64,000 bases of DNA, taken from contig CAZJEB010000001.1 of assembly GCA_964544955.1 (NCBI GenBank), positions 62,001 to 126,000 of the forward strand, read 5' to 3'. Origin of the DNA: JAAZPT01 sp964544955 (lineage in GTDB: Bacteria; Bacillota; Clostridia; Christensenellales; Aristaeellaceae). The position numbers and the translations under genes were made by a program. The notes under the pieces are model-generated. The model made no database searches. It worked only from the letters and a program-made list of their open reading frames with translations, and was not told the origin of the DNA. Shown piece by piece: positions 51,795 through 61,905 of this stretch (the stretch's first letter is position 1; the number at the start of each line of letters is the position of its first letter).

Positions 51795-53507
51795 ATGTTG
51801 ATATCATTAAAAATTAAAAACATAGCATTAATTGATGAGTTAGAAATAAATTTTTTTAAAGGTTTTCATGCTTTAACTGGCGAAACAGGTGCAGGTAAAT
51901 CAATAATTGTAGATGCTCTTAACCTTATAGTAGGGCATAGGGCTGATAGAACCCTTATTAGATCTGGCTGTGAAATGGCTTCAGTAGAAGCCACATTAGA
52001 TATTAGCAATTATCCTGAAATTATTAAATTACTAAATGATGAAATGATTGAATGTAATGAAGGGGTAATAACTGTTTTAAGAGTTATATCTGATAACGGT
52101 AGAAATATTTGTAGAATATCTGGTGAAGTTGTGCCATTACAACTTCTTACAAAAGTAATGGAAAATCTTATTGTAATCCATGGTCAGCACTCACATCAAA
52201 CTTTGCTTGATACCAATAAACACAGAGAATTTATTGATAATTTTGGAAATATTGAACACCATACTCTTGTTAATAATGTTAATAAGAGTTATTTTTTGTG
52301 GCATGAATCTAGCAAAAAATTAAGCAATTTAAGAAAAAAAGCTAAAGAAAGAGATATGCAAATTAGTTCTGTAAAAAAACAACTAAAAGAACTTGATGAT
52401 GCAGATTTAAAACCAGGTGAAGAAGAGGCAATTCAAAAGAAAAAAGATCAATATGATAATTATGCAAAAATAGCTGAAGCTTTAAGCTTGTCATACAATA
52501 ATCTTTATTCTGGTTTTGGTGATTCATCGGTATTACAAAAGCTTAAAGAAACACAAGATTCATTTTCATACATATCCGATTTAAGTGCGGATTATAAAGA
52601 TATATTTAATAGGTTAAAAAGTACATATTTTGAAATTGAAGAACTTGCTATTGAAATTAGAGATATAAAAGATAATCATGAATATGATCCAATTGAACAA
52701 CAAAATATTGCAGATCGTTTAGACACAATAAAAAGATTAAAACGAAAATATAATGCATCTATAGAAGAAATTAATGAAATTAGAAGCAAGCTTCAATACA
52801 CCATGGACGAATATGTGGAATTAGATGATAATATGAAACATTATGAATCAGACTTTAAAAACAAGCTAATTAAATATAGAAAAAATGCTGATTTATTAAG
52901 TGAAAGCAGAAAAGAAATAGCTAAAAAATTTGAAAAAGCTTTAATTGAACAATTAGTAGATTTAGGCATGCCTGATGTTAATTTTGTAGTTAGTTTTTCA
53001 GAAGAAGATAAAAAGCAAGTTCCAAGCAGCTATGGTAAAGACGTAATTGAGTTTTTGATATCTCCTAATAAGGGTGAACCTATAAAGCCTTTATCGTTAA
53101 CTGCCTCTGGAGGAGAATTATCAAGAATAATGTTGGCCTTGAATACTACAGCTGCCAATAAAAATAAAATTGCTTGTGTTATTTTTGATGAAATTGATAC
53201 TGGTATTAGTGGTAAAGCTGCCCAAGTAGTAGCAGAAAAAATAGCTGTTATAGCAAAATATAGGCAAGTATTATGTGTAACCCATCTTGCCCAAATTGCT
53301 GCAATGGCAGATATACAATTTTTTGTTAATAAAAATGAAAAAGATGGTAGAACACTAACCAATGTAAAATGTTTAAATAAAAATGAAAGACAAAACGAAT
53401 TGGCTAGAATTTTAGGTATTGTTGATAGTAATATAAACAGTGGAATTGAGCATGCGAAAAACATGCTTGAAGCTGCAGAAATTTACAAAAATACAATAAA
53501 AATGTAA
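51795..53507 (+). CDS. recN: DNA repair protein RecN
   Basis: 570 residues of the SMC-like ATPase family. Walker A is GETGAGKSIIVDAL (about 30-43); long coiled-coil arms occupy about 160-390; the signature LTASGGELSRIMLAL and Walker B VIFDEIDTGISG lie near the end. It holds broken DNA ends together during recombination. GAGG precedes the ATG. Confidence 0.96.
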   Translation: MLISLKIKNIALIDELEINFFKGFHALTGETGAGKSIIVDALNLIVGHRADRTLIRSGCEMASVEATLDISNYPEIIKLLNDEMIECNEGVITVLRVISDNGRNICRISGEVVPLQLLTKVMENLIVIHGQHSHQTLLDTNKHREFIDNFGNIEHHTLVNNVNKSYFLWHESSKKLSNLRKKAKERDMQISSVKKQLKELDDADLKPGEEEAIQKKKDQYDNYAKIAEALSLSYNNLYSGFGDSSVLQKLKETQDSFSYISDLSADYKDIFNRLKSTYFEIEELAIEIRDIKDNHEYDPIEQQNIADRLDTIKRLKRKYNASIEEINEIRSKLQYTMDEYVELDDNMKHYESDFKNKLIKYRKNADLLSESRKEIAKKFEKALIEQLVDLGMPDVNFVVSFSEEDKKQVPSSYGKDVIEFLISPNKGEPIKPLSLTASGGELSRIMLALNTTAANKNKIACVIFDEIDTGISGKAAQVVAEKIAVIAKYRQVLCVTHLAQIAAMADIQFFVNKNEKDGRTLTNVKCLNKNERQNELARILGIVDSNINSGIEHAKNMLEAAEIYKNTIKM

Positions 53508-53591
53508 AAAACAATAATTTAGATTATATTAAGCAAAAATTTTGATTATTTTATAGTATAATATATATAAATCAATCAAGGAGGTAAAATT

Positions 53592-54452
53592 ATGGATAAA
53601 TTTTTACAAACTGTGCAAAATGCGGTTTGGAATATGTTTAATCGTCCTAAATTTGTTGACTTCCTAGATATATTGATGGTAGCAATTATAGTTTATCAAA
53701 TTATTTTACTGCTGAAAGAAACAAGAGCAAGTGCATTAATAAAAGGTATAATTATATTATTAATTGCATGGGTAACAAGTGATGTTTTAGGCCTTACATC
53801 ATTAAATTGGTTATTATTAACTGTTATTAATAATGGTGCTCTTGTACTTATTATTTTATTTCAACCAGAGTTACGTAAAATATTAGAACAGCTTGGCAGA
53901 GGTGCCTTTAAGGATATCACTAAAAGAGTAGAAAGTGAAAATGATATTTTTGTTATTGAACAAATAATAACGGCAACACTCAATTTATCAAGAAGAAGAG
54001 TTGGAGCCTTAATAGTATTTGAACAAAGTATTGGCATTAAAGATGTAGTAGAAACTGGTACTCCTTTAGATAGCCAAATTTCTTCACATTTAATAGAGAA
54101 CATTTTTGAACCTAATACACCTTTGCATGATGGTGCAGTTGTTATTAGAGGGGATAGAATTATGGCCGCCGCTTGTATATTATCACTAACTCAAAACAAC
54201 AAATTAAGCCAAGAACTTGGAACAAGGCATAGGGCAGCAATAGGTGTTACGGAAACTAGTGATGCAATTGCACTAATAGTTTCGGAAGAAACAGGTACAA
54301 TATCAGTGGCTGAAAATGGGAAACTTAGAAGACACTTAGATAGAGATGATTTATACTCGGCTCTAGAGAAAATATATAGCAAAAAAGATGATAGTATTTT
54401 CAAAACAACTTTTAATAATTTATTTAAAAGGATAAAAAATGAATCAAAGTAA
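53592..54452 (+). CDS. cdaA: Diadenylate cyclase CdaA
   Basis: 286 residues. Three N-terminal membrane helices (about 15-90) are followed by the DisA_N catalytic domain, with LHDGAVVIRGDRI (metal-binding DGA) and GTRHRAAIG (RHR motif). It makes cyclic di-AMP, which controls potassium and osmolyte balance. GGAGG precedes the ATG, and ybbR overlaps its end. Confidence 0.96.
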   Translation: MDKFLQTVQNAVWNMFNRPKFVDFLDILMVAIIVYQIILLLKETRASALIKGIIILLIAWVTSDVLGLTSLNWLLLTVINNGALVLIILFQPELRKILEQLGRGAFKDITKRVESENDIFVIEQIITATLNLSRRRVGALIVFEQSIGIKDVVETGTPLDSQISSHLIENIFEPNTPLHDGAVVIRGDRIMAAACILSLTQNNKLSQELGTRHRAAIGVTETSDAIALIVSEETGTISVAENGKLRRHLDRDDLYSALEKIYSKKDDSIFKTTFNNLFKRIKNESK

Positions 54453-55782
54453 TAAATCAAAATTTAATATTGAAAATTTAAAAGCTGTTTTTAATGTTGC
54501 GTATAATAAGTCAAAAGAGTTATTAGTTAAAAATTTTAGCTTAAAACTATCTGCATTATTTATTGCAGTAATTATTTGGGCTGGGCTTATATCACAAGAC
54601 CCAAGCCTTACAAGAGAACGTAGTTTTAATAATATTCCCATTCTTATTAGAGGGGAAGACACATTAAAAAGAAATGGTCTTATTGTTACATCAGATATTA
54701 TTAGTGATCCTCCAAAGGTAAACTTTACAGCTGATGTACCTCAAAATCAATATAATACGGCTGAAGCCACAAACTATTTGCCAAGAATAGATCTTTCAAG
54801 TATTACTGAAACGGGTAAAATAACCCTTCCTATTCAAACAAACTCATCAATTACTTTTGGTACTGTTGATTCTATGAACCCTAAAACTGTGGAAGTAGAA
54901 GTTGATAAGTATGTTACTCAATATAGAATACCTGTTCAATATCAACAAGCGGGTGAATTTAAAGAAGGTTTTTTTGGAACTAATCCTTATTTAGATCCAA
55001 CAACAGTTCAGGTAAGCGGACCATTATCAATTGTTAATACTATTTCTAAGGCTGTTGTAAGTGTTGATGTTTCTAAATATACAAAAAATGAAGGTATAAT
55101 AAAAACATCCGCTAGGTTAAAATTATTAGATAACAATGGGAATGTTGTGAGCAATAACATGCTACAAGTTACAAGCGAATCTGTAATATTGCATAATATA
55201 CTTGTAACACAGCATTTGTATGGTTTAAAAAAATATGATTTATCAGGCGATGGATTAGTACAGGGAAATGTAAAAGAAGGATATGAAATCAAGAGCATTA
55301 GTATTAACCCAAGTTATGTTGAAGTTGCTGCAAATCAAGAGTTTTTAGATAGTTTAGATAATATATATATAGATGGACAAATAAATGTTAATGATATTTT
55401 CGAAAGTTTTACAAAACAAATGTCATTAAAAATTCCTAATGAAGCAGTTTATAGTACATCAAAAAATGTTAATGTTTTTGTAGAGGTAGAGCCTATTCAA
55501 CAAACTAAAATTTTTAATAATATAAGTTTGAAAGCCTATGGTGCTCTTGATGGTAAAAATGTAAGCCTAAACCCAAAAAATATTGAAGTGGTTGTAAAGG
55601 GATCTGGTATTGAAATTTTAAAATTAAAATCGGAAGATATTAAAGCCATTGTTAATTTAAGTGGTCTTGGTGATGGTGAACATGATGTTCAAATAAACCT
55701 CACATTAAATACCACAACATCGTCAGAACTTGAGTTTTCAACTTTGCCCATTTTGGCTAAAGTGAATATTAGTTCAGAATGA
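54439..55782 (+). CDS. YbbR-domain regulator of CdaA (CdaR-like)
   Basis: 447 residues. One membrane helix (about 33-52, SALFIAVIIWAGL) is followed by about four extracytoplasmic YbbR repeats. Family member CdaR modulates CdaA. The 14-nt overlap with cdaA indicates coupled translation. In most Firmicutes glmM comes next; here it does not. Confidence 0.9.
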   Translation: MNQSNKSKFNIENLKAVFNVAYNKSKELLVKNFSLKLSALFIAVIIWAGLISQDPSLTRERSFNNIPILIRGEDTLKRNGLIVTSDIISDPPKVNFTADVPQNQYNTAEATNYLPRIDLSSITETGKITLPIQTNSSITFGTVDSMNPKTVEVEVDKYVTQYRIPVQYQQAGEFKEGFFGTNPYLDPTTVQVSGPLSIVNTISKAVVSVDVSKYTKNEGIIKTSARLKLLDNNGNVVSNNMLQVTSESVILHNILVTQHLYGLKKYDLSGDGLVQGNVKEGYEIKSISINPSYVEVAANQEFLDSLDNIYIDGQINVNDIFESFTKQMSLKIPNEAVYSTSKNVNVFVEVEPIQQTKIFNNISLKAYGALDGKNVSLNPKNIEVVVKGSGIEILKLKSEDIKAIVNLSGLGDGEHDVQINLTLNTTTSSELEFSTLPILAKVNISSE

Positions 55783-55798
55783 TTTATAAGGTAAAATT

Positions 55799-56428
55799 AT
55801 GAGTGGATTTGCAGTAAGTTTTATTTCGATAGTATTAGGCTGGTTAAGAGAATTATTTTATTTCATATGGCAAATATTTACATTTAATAAAGATAATATT
55901 TTTGTTAATTTAGTTTCTAATAACTGGATAATAATTGTAATAGTACTATGCCTAATTGGGATTTTTATTGATTGGCTTGTATATATTATAAGATGGAAAC
56001 CTCATTATGTATGGCGCGGAAAGCTTGTAAATAAACATAATAAAAAAACAAAACAGCAAGATGTTCAGCTGCCAACAGATGATGATGGTGAATATTATAG
56101 TGAAAGCTTTAATATAACTAATGATAGTATTAGTATAGATAAAAATGAAACTATAGATAATGCTGAAAATAATTTTATTGAAATAAATGGAATTAATTCT
56201 TATCAAAATATAGGGGAGAATCATCAAAACAATCAAAATTATGAATATGGTTATTATATTAACGATGATGAAATTGAAGACTCAAAAAAGGCTAAAAATA
56301 AAGATTATTCTTTGATTAAAAAGCTTTGGATTGAATTATTCAAAGATGATGAATATGATGATGAAACAATAGATATTAAACCAGATATTAATCCGGAAGA
56401 AGCTTTTGATCATAGCAAAATAAAATAA
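55799..56428 (+). CDS. Two-helix membrane protein with long acidic tail, unknown
   Basis: 209 residues. I do not recognise the family. There are two membrane segments (about 8-27 and 41-63), then WKPHYVWRGKL, a short basic stretch, and a low-complexity Asp/Glu/Asn/Ser tail (about 90-209). It follows ybbR by 16 nt and precedes the P-loop protein by 11 nt. It may be part of the c-di-AMP operon's output or regulation, but nothing in the sequence proves that. Confidence 0.7.
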   Translation: MSGFAVSFISIVLGWLRELFYFIWQIFTFNKDNIFVNLVSNNWIIIVIVLCLIGIFIDWLVYIIRWKPHYVWRGKLVNKHNKKTKQQDVQLPTDDDGEYYSESFNITNDSISIDKNETIDNAENNFIEINGINSYQNIGENHQNNQNYEYGYYINDDEIEDSKKAKNKDYSLIKKLWIELFKDDEYDDETIDIKPDINPEEAFDHSKIK

Positions 56429-56439
56429 GGAGAAATTTA

Positions 56440-57123
56440 ATGAATTTTATACCAAAGAAGTATAATATTTTTGTTGGTGACTATGGTAGTGGCAAAACAG
56501 AAATATCTTTAAATATGTCAAAATATATTAAAAATACATATAAAAACAACGTTTACCATGTTGATCTAGATATTGTTAACCCATATTTTAGAAGTGGAGA
56601 AAAAAAGGAAGATTTAGAAAAATTAGGAATAAATGTTTTAATGCCTAATTTTGAACTAACTAATGTTGATATACCATCTTTGCCTGCTGATATAAATATT
56701 GTGTTTACAAATGCTTGTGATTATTCAGTTTTTGATGTTGGTGGAGATGAAACAGGAGCAGCAGCATTAGGACAGTATTTTAATTATTTTAAACGTGATG
56801 AGGTAGAACTAGAAACTTATATTGTAATAAACCCTTATAGACCATTAACATCAACAATTGAAGATACATTACTAATGATTAACCAAATAGAATTACGATC
56901 CCGTTTAAACATAAGCAAACTTATAAACAATGCTAATGTTGGCATATCAACAACAGTAGATGATATAATTCATGGATTTAATTTTGTTAAAGAGATAGCT
57001 GAAATAACTGGCAAAGATTTTGCGTTTACAACTGGTGAGGAAGTTCATATACAAAAATTGCCACAGGAAATATTAAATAACTATATTACAATTGAATCAT
57101 ACATGAAGCCTGAATGGTTATAA
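56440..57123 (+). CDS. P-loop NTPase of unknown function
   Basis: 227 residues. FVGDYGSGKTEISLN (11-25) is a Walker A loop. HVDLDIVNPYFRSGE resembles the switch region of MinD/ParA-like SIMIBI ATPases, and DYSVFDVGGDETGAAAL includes a Walker B-like aspartate. No membrane segment is present. It may act with the preceding membrane protein, as in MinD-type partner pairs, but its role is unknown. GGAGAA precedes the ATG. Confidence 0.75.
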   Translation: MNFIPKKYNIFVGDYGSGKTEISLNMSKYIKNTYKNNVYHVDLDIVNPYFRSGEKKEDLEKLGINVLMPNFELTNVDIPSLPADINIVFTNACDYSVFDVGGDETGAAALGQYFNYFKRDEVELETYIVINPYRPLTSTIEDTLLMINQIELRSRLNISKLINNANVGISTTVDDIIHGFNFVKEIAEITGKDFAFTTGEEVHIQKLPQEILNNYITIESYMKPEWL

Positions 57124-57158
57124 ATAAAAACGGATAATATAATTATCCGTTTTTATTT
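57124..57158. terminator. Bidirectional terminator
   Basis: AAAACGGATAAT pairs with ATTATCCGTTTT around an ATA loop. It sits between the P-loop NTPase gene and the convergent ligA gene. Confidence 0.9.
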
Positions 57159-59148
57159 ATTTAATTATTTCCATAAATTCATTTTCGTCTAAAACTAATA
57201 TTCCTAGTTTATTTGCTTTTTCTAATTTACTACCAGCTTTTTCACCTGCAATAACAAAGCTTGTGTTTTTTGTTACGCTTGAAGTTGGTTTACCACCATA
57301 TTTTATTATTAAACTCTCTGCTTCAGCTCTTGTTAAATTGTTCAAACTTCCCGTTAGCACTATATTTTTGCCAGCTAGTAATAAATTATCATTTTCATTT
57401 GTTTTATAGTAAGGCTTGACACCATTTTTGAATAAAAAATTTAATGTTTTTAAGTTAATTTCGTCTTTAAAGTACTCTATAATACTATTTGCACTTATTT
57501 CGCCAATTTCAGAAATCTTTATTAGTTCATCGTAGCTTGATTCAATAAAACTTTCCAGCGATTTATAATAGTCTGCTATATCACGTGCTGTTTTACGGCC
57601 GATATTGAGTATACCTAGAGCAAAAATAAATGAATCTAATGCACAATTTTTACTTTTATCTATACCTTGTAATAAATTATCAGCCTTTTTTTCCTTGAAT
57701 CCAGGTATTTTTAAAAGATCATCTTTACTAATTGTGTATAATTGGTCAACAGTACTTATATTTAATTTATCAAACAAAAGGGATGCCGTTTTATCAGATA
57801 AACCTTCTATATCCATAGCATCTTTTGATGAAAAATGAGTTATTTTTGCTACTATTTGTGGCTTACATGATAATGAATTTTCACAATATAGATTTGCTCC
57901 TTTTTCAATAAGTGGTGTTTTGCAATAAGGACATTTTGTTGGTGCCTTTATAATGATTTCATTTTCATCAGTTTCTTGACTAACCTTACCCATAATTTCA
58001 GGTATTACATCATTAGATCTTCTAACCCAAACATCTGCACCTATGGTGATTCTTTTCCTTAAAATATCACCATAGTTGTTTAAAGTTGCCTTAGATATTG
58101 TGGCCCCACCAATTTCAACAGGGGATAAATGTGCTAAAGGCGTCAACTTACCAGTTCTACCAACTTCCCATGTTACTTTTTCTAGCTTACTTATATTTTC
58201 TTCGGCTAAAAATTTATAGGCTATAGCCCATCGTGGAAACTTATCCGTATATCCAAATATTTCACGGGTTTTTATATCATTTATTTTTATAACAACACCA
58301 TCTATTAAAAAATCTAAACTATTTCTAATTTCTTCAATGTGATTTATAGCGTTTATAATGTCTTTTGAGGCCCTATATTTATTAATAAATGGAGTTATTG
58401 GAAATTTATTGTCAGCTAAAAAAGATATCATTTCTATTTGGTTACTAAATGGTGGATTGTTTATTGTACCCACATTGTAAAAATAAGCGTCTAAACGTCT
58501 ACTGGCAGTAACGCGAGGGTCTAAATTCCTTAAAGCTCCAGCAGCTGCATTACGTGCGTTTTTAAGGGGTTCTATGGCTGTTTTATTGTATGATTCAAAA
58601 TTAGACAATCTCATAACGCATTCGCCTTGTAGCTCAATGATACCATTTTTAAAATCTATACTCAAAGGTATAGATTTTATTGTTTTTGCCTGAGCCAATA
58701 TGCCTTCACCAACAATACCATTACCTCTTGTAGCAGCTTGAATAAGTTCACCATTCTCATATGTTAAATTTAAAGTTAAACCATCTAGCTTATACTCAAC
58801 GCAATACTCTAATTCAGGTAATTTAACATCAGCGCTATTATTGTATTGCTTAACTTGTTTATCATTTTTTTCAAGCCATGCAATTAATTGTTGTGTATTT
58901 TGAACTTTATCCATACTATAAAGGCGTGTTATATGGGTGTGAGGAGTGAATCCTTTAACTGGGTCTCCGCCAACACGAAGAGTGGGGGAGTTTTTTAAAA
59001 CTACCCCCAAATTTTTTTCTAAAACTATAAGTTCATCATAAAGCTTATCCCATTCAGAGTCTGGCATAATAGGAGAATCTAAAACATAATAAGCATAAGA
59101 TGCTGAATTCAATTTATCAATAAGTTCGAGCATTCGTTCATTACTCAT
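57157..59148 (-). CDS. ligA: NAD-dependent DNA ligase
   Basis: 663 residues. The adenylated lysine is K120 in VEYKLDGLTLN. Next come the OB fold (WEVGRTGKLTPLAHLSPV), the four-cysteine zinc finger (CPYCKTPLIEKGANLYC region), helix-hairpin-helix repeats, and a C-terminal BRCT domain (LAGKNIVLTGSL). It seals nicks in replication and repair. ATG 59146-59148 follows GAGG. It ends the yerC-pcrA-ligA operon. Confidence 0.97.
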   Translation of the reverse strand: MSNERMLELIDKLNSASYAYYVLDSPIMPDSEWDKLYDELIVLEKNLGVVLKNSPTLRVGGDPVKGFTPHTHITRLYSMDKVQNTQQLIAWLEKNDKQVKQYNNSADVKLPELEYCVEYKLDGLTLNLTYENGELIQAATRGNGIVGEGILAQAKTIKSIPLSIDFKNGIIELQGECVMRLSNFESYNKTAIEPLKNARNAAAGALRNLDPRVTASRRLDAYFYNVGTINNPPFSNQIEMISFLADNKFPITPFINKYRASKDIINAINHIEEIRNSLDFLIDGVVIKINDIKTREIFGYTDKFPRWAIAYKFLAEENISKLEKVTWEVGRTGKLTPLAHLSPVEIGGATISKATLNNYGDILRKRITIGADVWVRRSNDVIPEIMGKVSQETDENEIIIKAPTKCPYCKTPLIEKGANLYCENSLSCKPQIVAKITHFSSKDAMDIEGLSDKTASLLFDKLNISTVDQLYTISKDDLLKIPGFKEKKADNLLQGIDKSKNCALDSFIFALGILNIGRKTARDIADYYKSLESFIESSYDELIKISEIGEISANSIIEYFKDEINLKTLNFLFKNGVKPYYKTNENDNLLLAGKNIVLTGSLNNLTRAEAESLIIKYGGKPTSSVTKNTSFVIAGEKAGSKLEKANKLGILVLDENEFMEIIK

Positions 59149-59160
59149 AATTAACCTCAA

Positions 59161-61455
59161 TTACTTATTTAGTTTAACTATCGGTGCTATTGTTAAAGAG
59201 AATTCTTTGTTACCATATGCAGCAAAATTTATTATTATTCTTGCATCGCGGCCAACTCCATTTGTTTCAACTACATCGCCTTCTCCAAATTTTTTATGTA
59301 AAACTCTATCGCCAGGCTTAAATATGTTTATATTTGAATTAATATTATTTGCTAAACTTGGTGAAAACCCTTTTTGTACAAATGGAATTTTATTTAAAGT
59401 TTTAACATGCTTTGGTGGAATAATTTCAGGAGCGCCAAAAGCTACTTTTCTTTGTTTTATTCTAGATGCTTTAACAGTAGCTTGTGTATCTCTTTTTGTT
59501 TTTATTTGTAAGTTGGGGAAAGATTTCTCTCTTAATTCAATTTTAGCACTATCTAATAAAGATTCAGGAATTTCATCTAAAAACCTTGAAGGTCTGTTGA
59601 AATTTGCTTGATTATATAATGTTCTTTGATATGCAAAAGATAGGAAAAGTTTTTTACGAGCCCTTGTTATACCAACATAACATAAGCGCCTTTCTTCTTC
59701 TAGCAAAGTATCATCATTTGTTGATCTGTAACTAGGGAAAAGGTTTTCTTCCATACCAGACATAAATACTACATCAAATTCTAATCCTTTTACACTATGT
59801 AAAGTCATAAGAGATATATATTTTTTATTTTCCAAGTCGGCTTCATCAAGGTCGGTAAATAAAGACACATTCTCTAAATAATCTTGTAAAGTAGCGTTTT
59901 CTGAGTTGGATTCAAATTCATTAATTGCACCCATTAATTCCTTTATATTTTCAACTCTTGTTTTTGCATCTTCAGACAAATCATCATCATATTGAGTTAT
60001 TAAACCTGTTTTATCAATCAAAAATTCAATAAAATCACTCAAATTTTTCTCTTTGCTTGCATCAATTAACTCTAACATTAAATCGGCAAAAGCTTTAACG
60101 CACTTATATGGGCGCGAAGAAAGTGTTTCAGGGATATCAAATAATGTGGCAAACAAAGGGATTTCTTTTTCGTTTGCATAATTAACAAGTTCTAATATTG
60201 TTGCATTTCCTATAGATCTTTTTGGTTTATTTATAATTCTTCTTAAAGAAACATCGTCTGAAGGGTTTGCAATTACACGCAAATAAGCCAAAACATCCCT
60301 TACTTCTTTTCTGTCATAAAATCGGCTTGACCCATAAATTTTATATGGAATTCCAGCTCGCATCAACATATCTTCTATTACACGACTTTGAGCATTAGTT
60401 CTATATAATATTGCAGCGTTTGAATATTCATATTTATTTATATCTAATTGTTCAAGCCTATCACATATCCAAGCAGCTTCATCATTCTCATCTTGTGCCG
60501 AAAATAGGGAAATAAGATCACCGTCTGGTAAATCTGTCCAAAGGGCTTTTTCTTTTCTGCCAACATTATTAGCTATAACTGTATTCGCAGCATTTAATAT
60601 ATTAGAAGTTGAACGATAATTTCTTTCAAGTTTTATAACCTTTACGTTTTTATAATCTTTTTCAAAGTTTAAAATATTGTTTATATCAGCACCACGCCAA
60701 CCATATATTGATTGGTCATCATCACCTACAACGCATAAATTATCGCTACTTTCAGTTAGTGTTTTTACAATTGAGTATTGAGCAAAGTTTGTATCTTGAT
60801 ATTCATCAACATGAACATATTTAAATCTTCTTTTATAATGTTCTTTAACTTCTGTAGAATTGTCAAATAATTCAATGGTTTTGAATAGTAAATCGTTAAA
60901 GTCAAGAGCATTGGATTTTTTCAGCTTTACTTCATATGCATGAAAAATATCGTGGATTTTATCCGCTTTAAAATCCTTATCACTTACAGCAAACCAATCA
61001 TCAGCATTAAGCAACTTGTTTTTAGCATCAGAAATAATACCACGCATCATTTTTGCAGGATATATTTTTTCGTCTAGATCTTTTTCTTTTATTATATTTT
61101 TTAGTAATGTAATTTGATCGTCATCATCATATATTGTAAAAGATCTTTCATATCCAATTTTGTCTATATCGCGCCTTAGAACTTTAGCACAAAAAGAGTG
61201 AAATGTAGATACCCATACTTCACCCTTTTCTAAATTAACTAAATTATTAACACGTTCCTTCATTTCTTTTGCGGCCTTATTTGTAAACGTAAGGGCAAGT
61301 ATGTTGTATGGAGAAACACCGTTTTGTATTAAGTTAGCAATTCTATAAGTTAAAGCTCTAGTTTTTCCGCTACCTGCACCTGCAAGTACTAAAACAGGCC
61401 CCTCAAGAGTTTCTGCAACCATTCTTTGTTCTGGGTTTAAACCATCAATCAACAT
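59161..61455 (-). CDS. pcrA: DNA helicase PcrA (UvrD family)
   Basis: 764 residues of superfamily 1A. Walker A is AGAGSGKTRALTYRI (26-40); later motifs are VHVDEYQDTN, VVGDDDQSIYGWRGAD, LERNYRS and VMTLHSVKGLEFDVVF-like and VGITRARKKL. It unwinds DNA in repair and plasmid replication. ATG 61453-61455 follows GAGG. The upstream yerC stop lies 8 nt away. Confidence 0.97.
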   Translation of the reverse strand: MLIDGLNPEQRMVAETLEGPVLVLAGAGSGKTRALTYRIANLIQNGVSPYNILALTFTNKAAKEMKERVNNLVNLEKGEVWVSTFHSFCAKVLRRDIDKIGYERSFTIYDDDDQITLLKNIIKEKDLDEKIYPAKMMRGIISDAKNKLLNADDWFAVSDKDFKADKIHDIFHAYEVKLKKSNALDFNDLLFKTIELFDNSTEVKEHYKRRFKYVHVDEYQDTNFAQYSIVKTLTESSDNLCVVGDDDQSIYGWRGADINNILNFEKDYKNVKVIKLERNYRSTSNILNAANTVIANNVGRKEKALWTDLPDGDLISLFSAQDENDEAAWICDRLEQLDINKYEYSNAAILYRTNAQSRVIEDMLMRAGIPYKIYGSSRFYDRKEVRDVLAYLRVIANPSDDVSLRRIINKPKRSIGNATILELVNYANEKEIPLFATLFDIPETLSSRPYKCVKAFADLMLELIDASKEKNLSDFIEFLIDKTGLITQYDDDLSEDAKTRVENIKELMGAINEFESNSENATLQDYLENVSLFTDLDEADLENKKYISLMTLHSVKGLEFDVVFMSGMEENLFPSYRSTNDDTLLEEERRLCYVGITRARKKLFLSFAYQRTLYNQANFNRPSRFLDEIPESLLDSAKIELREKSFPNLQIKTKRDTQATVKASRIKQRKVAFGAPEIIPPKHVKTLNKIPFVQKGFSPSLANNINSNINIFKPGDRVLHKKFGEGDVVETNGVGRDARIIINFAAYGNKEFSLTIAPIVKLNK

Positions 61456-61463
61456 ATAATACC

Positions 61464-61760
61464 TCAATTATTCTTATTTATTTTATTTAGTATAGAATTA
61501 TATCCATCACTACCATAAGTTAATGCGCGGTTAACTCTACTAATTGTTGCTGAACTTGCTTTTGTTTTATCAACAATTTCTGTATAGGTTTCTTTTTCAG
61601 AGAGTAATTTTGCAACTGTTATTCTTAAAGACAGTTCTTTAATTTCTTTAACAGTACAAATATCCTCTAAAAATCTATAAACATCTTCATCATTGTTAAG
61701 TGAAATTATTGCTTTCACCAACAAGTCTGTCATTTCATTTTTAATTATAGGCTTATACAA
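61464..61760 (-). CDS. yerC: YerC/YecD TrpR-like transcriptional regulator
   Basis: 98 residues. The helix-turn-helix region EIKELSLRITVAKLLSEKETYTEIVDKTKASSATISRVNRAL matches the YerC/YecD family, related to the tryptophan repressor fold. The target is unknown. Starts compete: GTG 61769 overlaps the GAGGTGA ribosome binding site, TTG 61760 lies 5 to 6 nt after it and is preferred, and ATG 61733 is also possible. It precedes pcrA, as in Bacillus. Confidence 0.88.
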   Translation of the reverse strand: MYKPIIKNEMTDLLVKAIISLNNDEDVYRFLEDICTVKEIKELSLRITVAKLLSEKETYTEIVDKTKASSATISRVNRALTYGSDGYNSILNKINKNN

Positions 61761-61790
61761 AAATCTCACCTCAATGCATATTATTTATTA

Positions 61791-61819
61791 ATTATACCAT
61801 TTATTAGCCACATTTGCAA
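61791..61819 (-). promoter_or_regulatory. Promoter of the yerC-pcrA-ligA operon
   Basis: On the minus strand TTGCAA (61814-61819) and a perfect TATAAT (61791-61796) are 17 bp apart. It is divergent from the penicillin-binding protein promoter. Confidence 0.8.
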
Positions 61820-61851
61820 AGAATTGCATATCTCAAAAGTTTACAAGTTAA

Positions 61852-61881
61852 TTGTGTATTTATTATAAAAAATGATATAAT
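61852..61881 (+). promoter_or_regulatory. Promoter of the penicillin-binding protein gene
   Basis: TTGTGT (61852-61857) and TATAAT (61876-61881) with 18-bp spacing, 24 bp before the TTG start. Confidence 0.65.
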
Positions 61882-61905
61882 ATCTGTTAGAAGGCGGTGG
61901 AGTTC

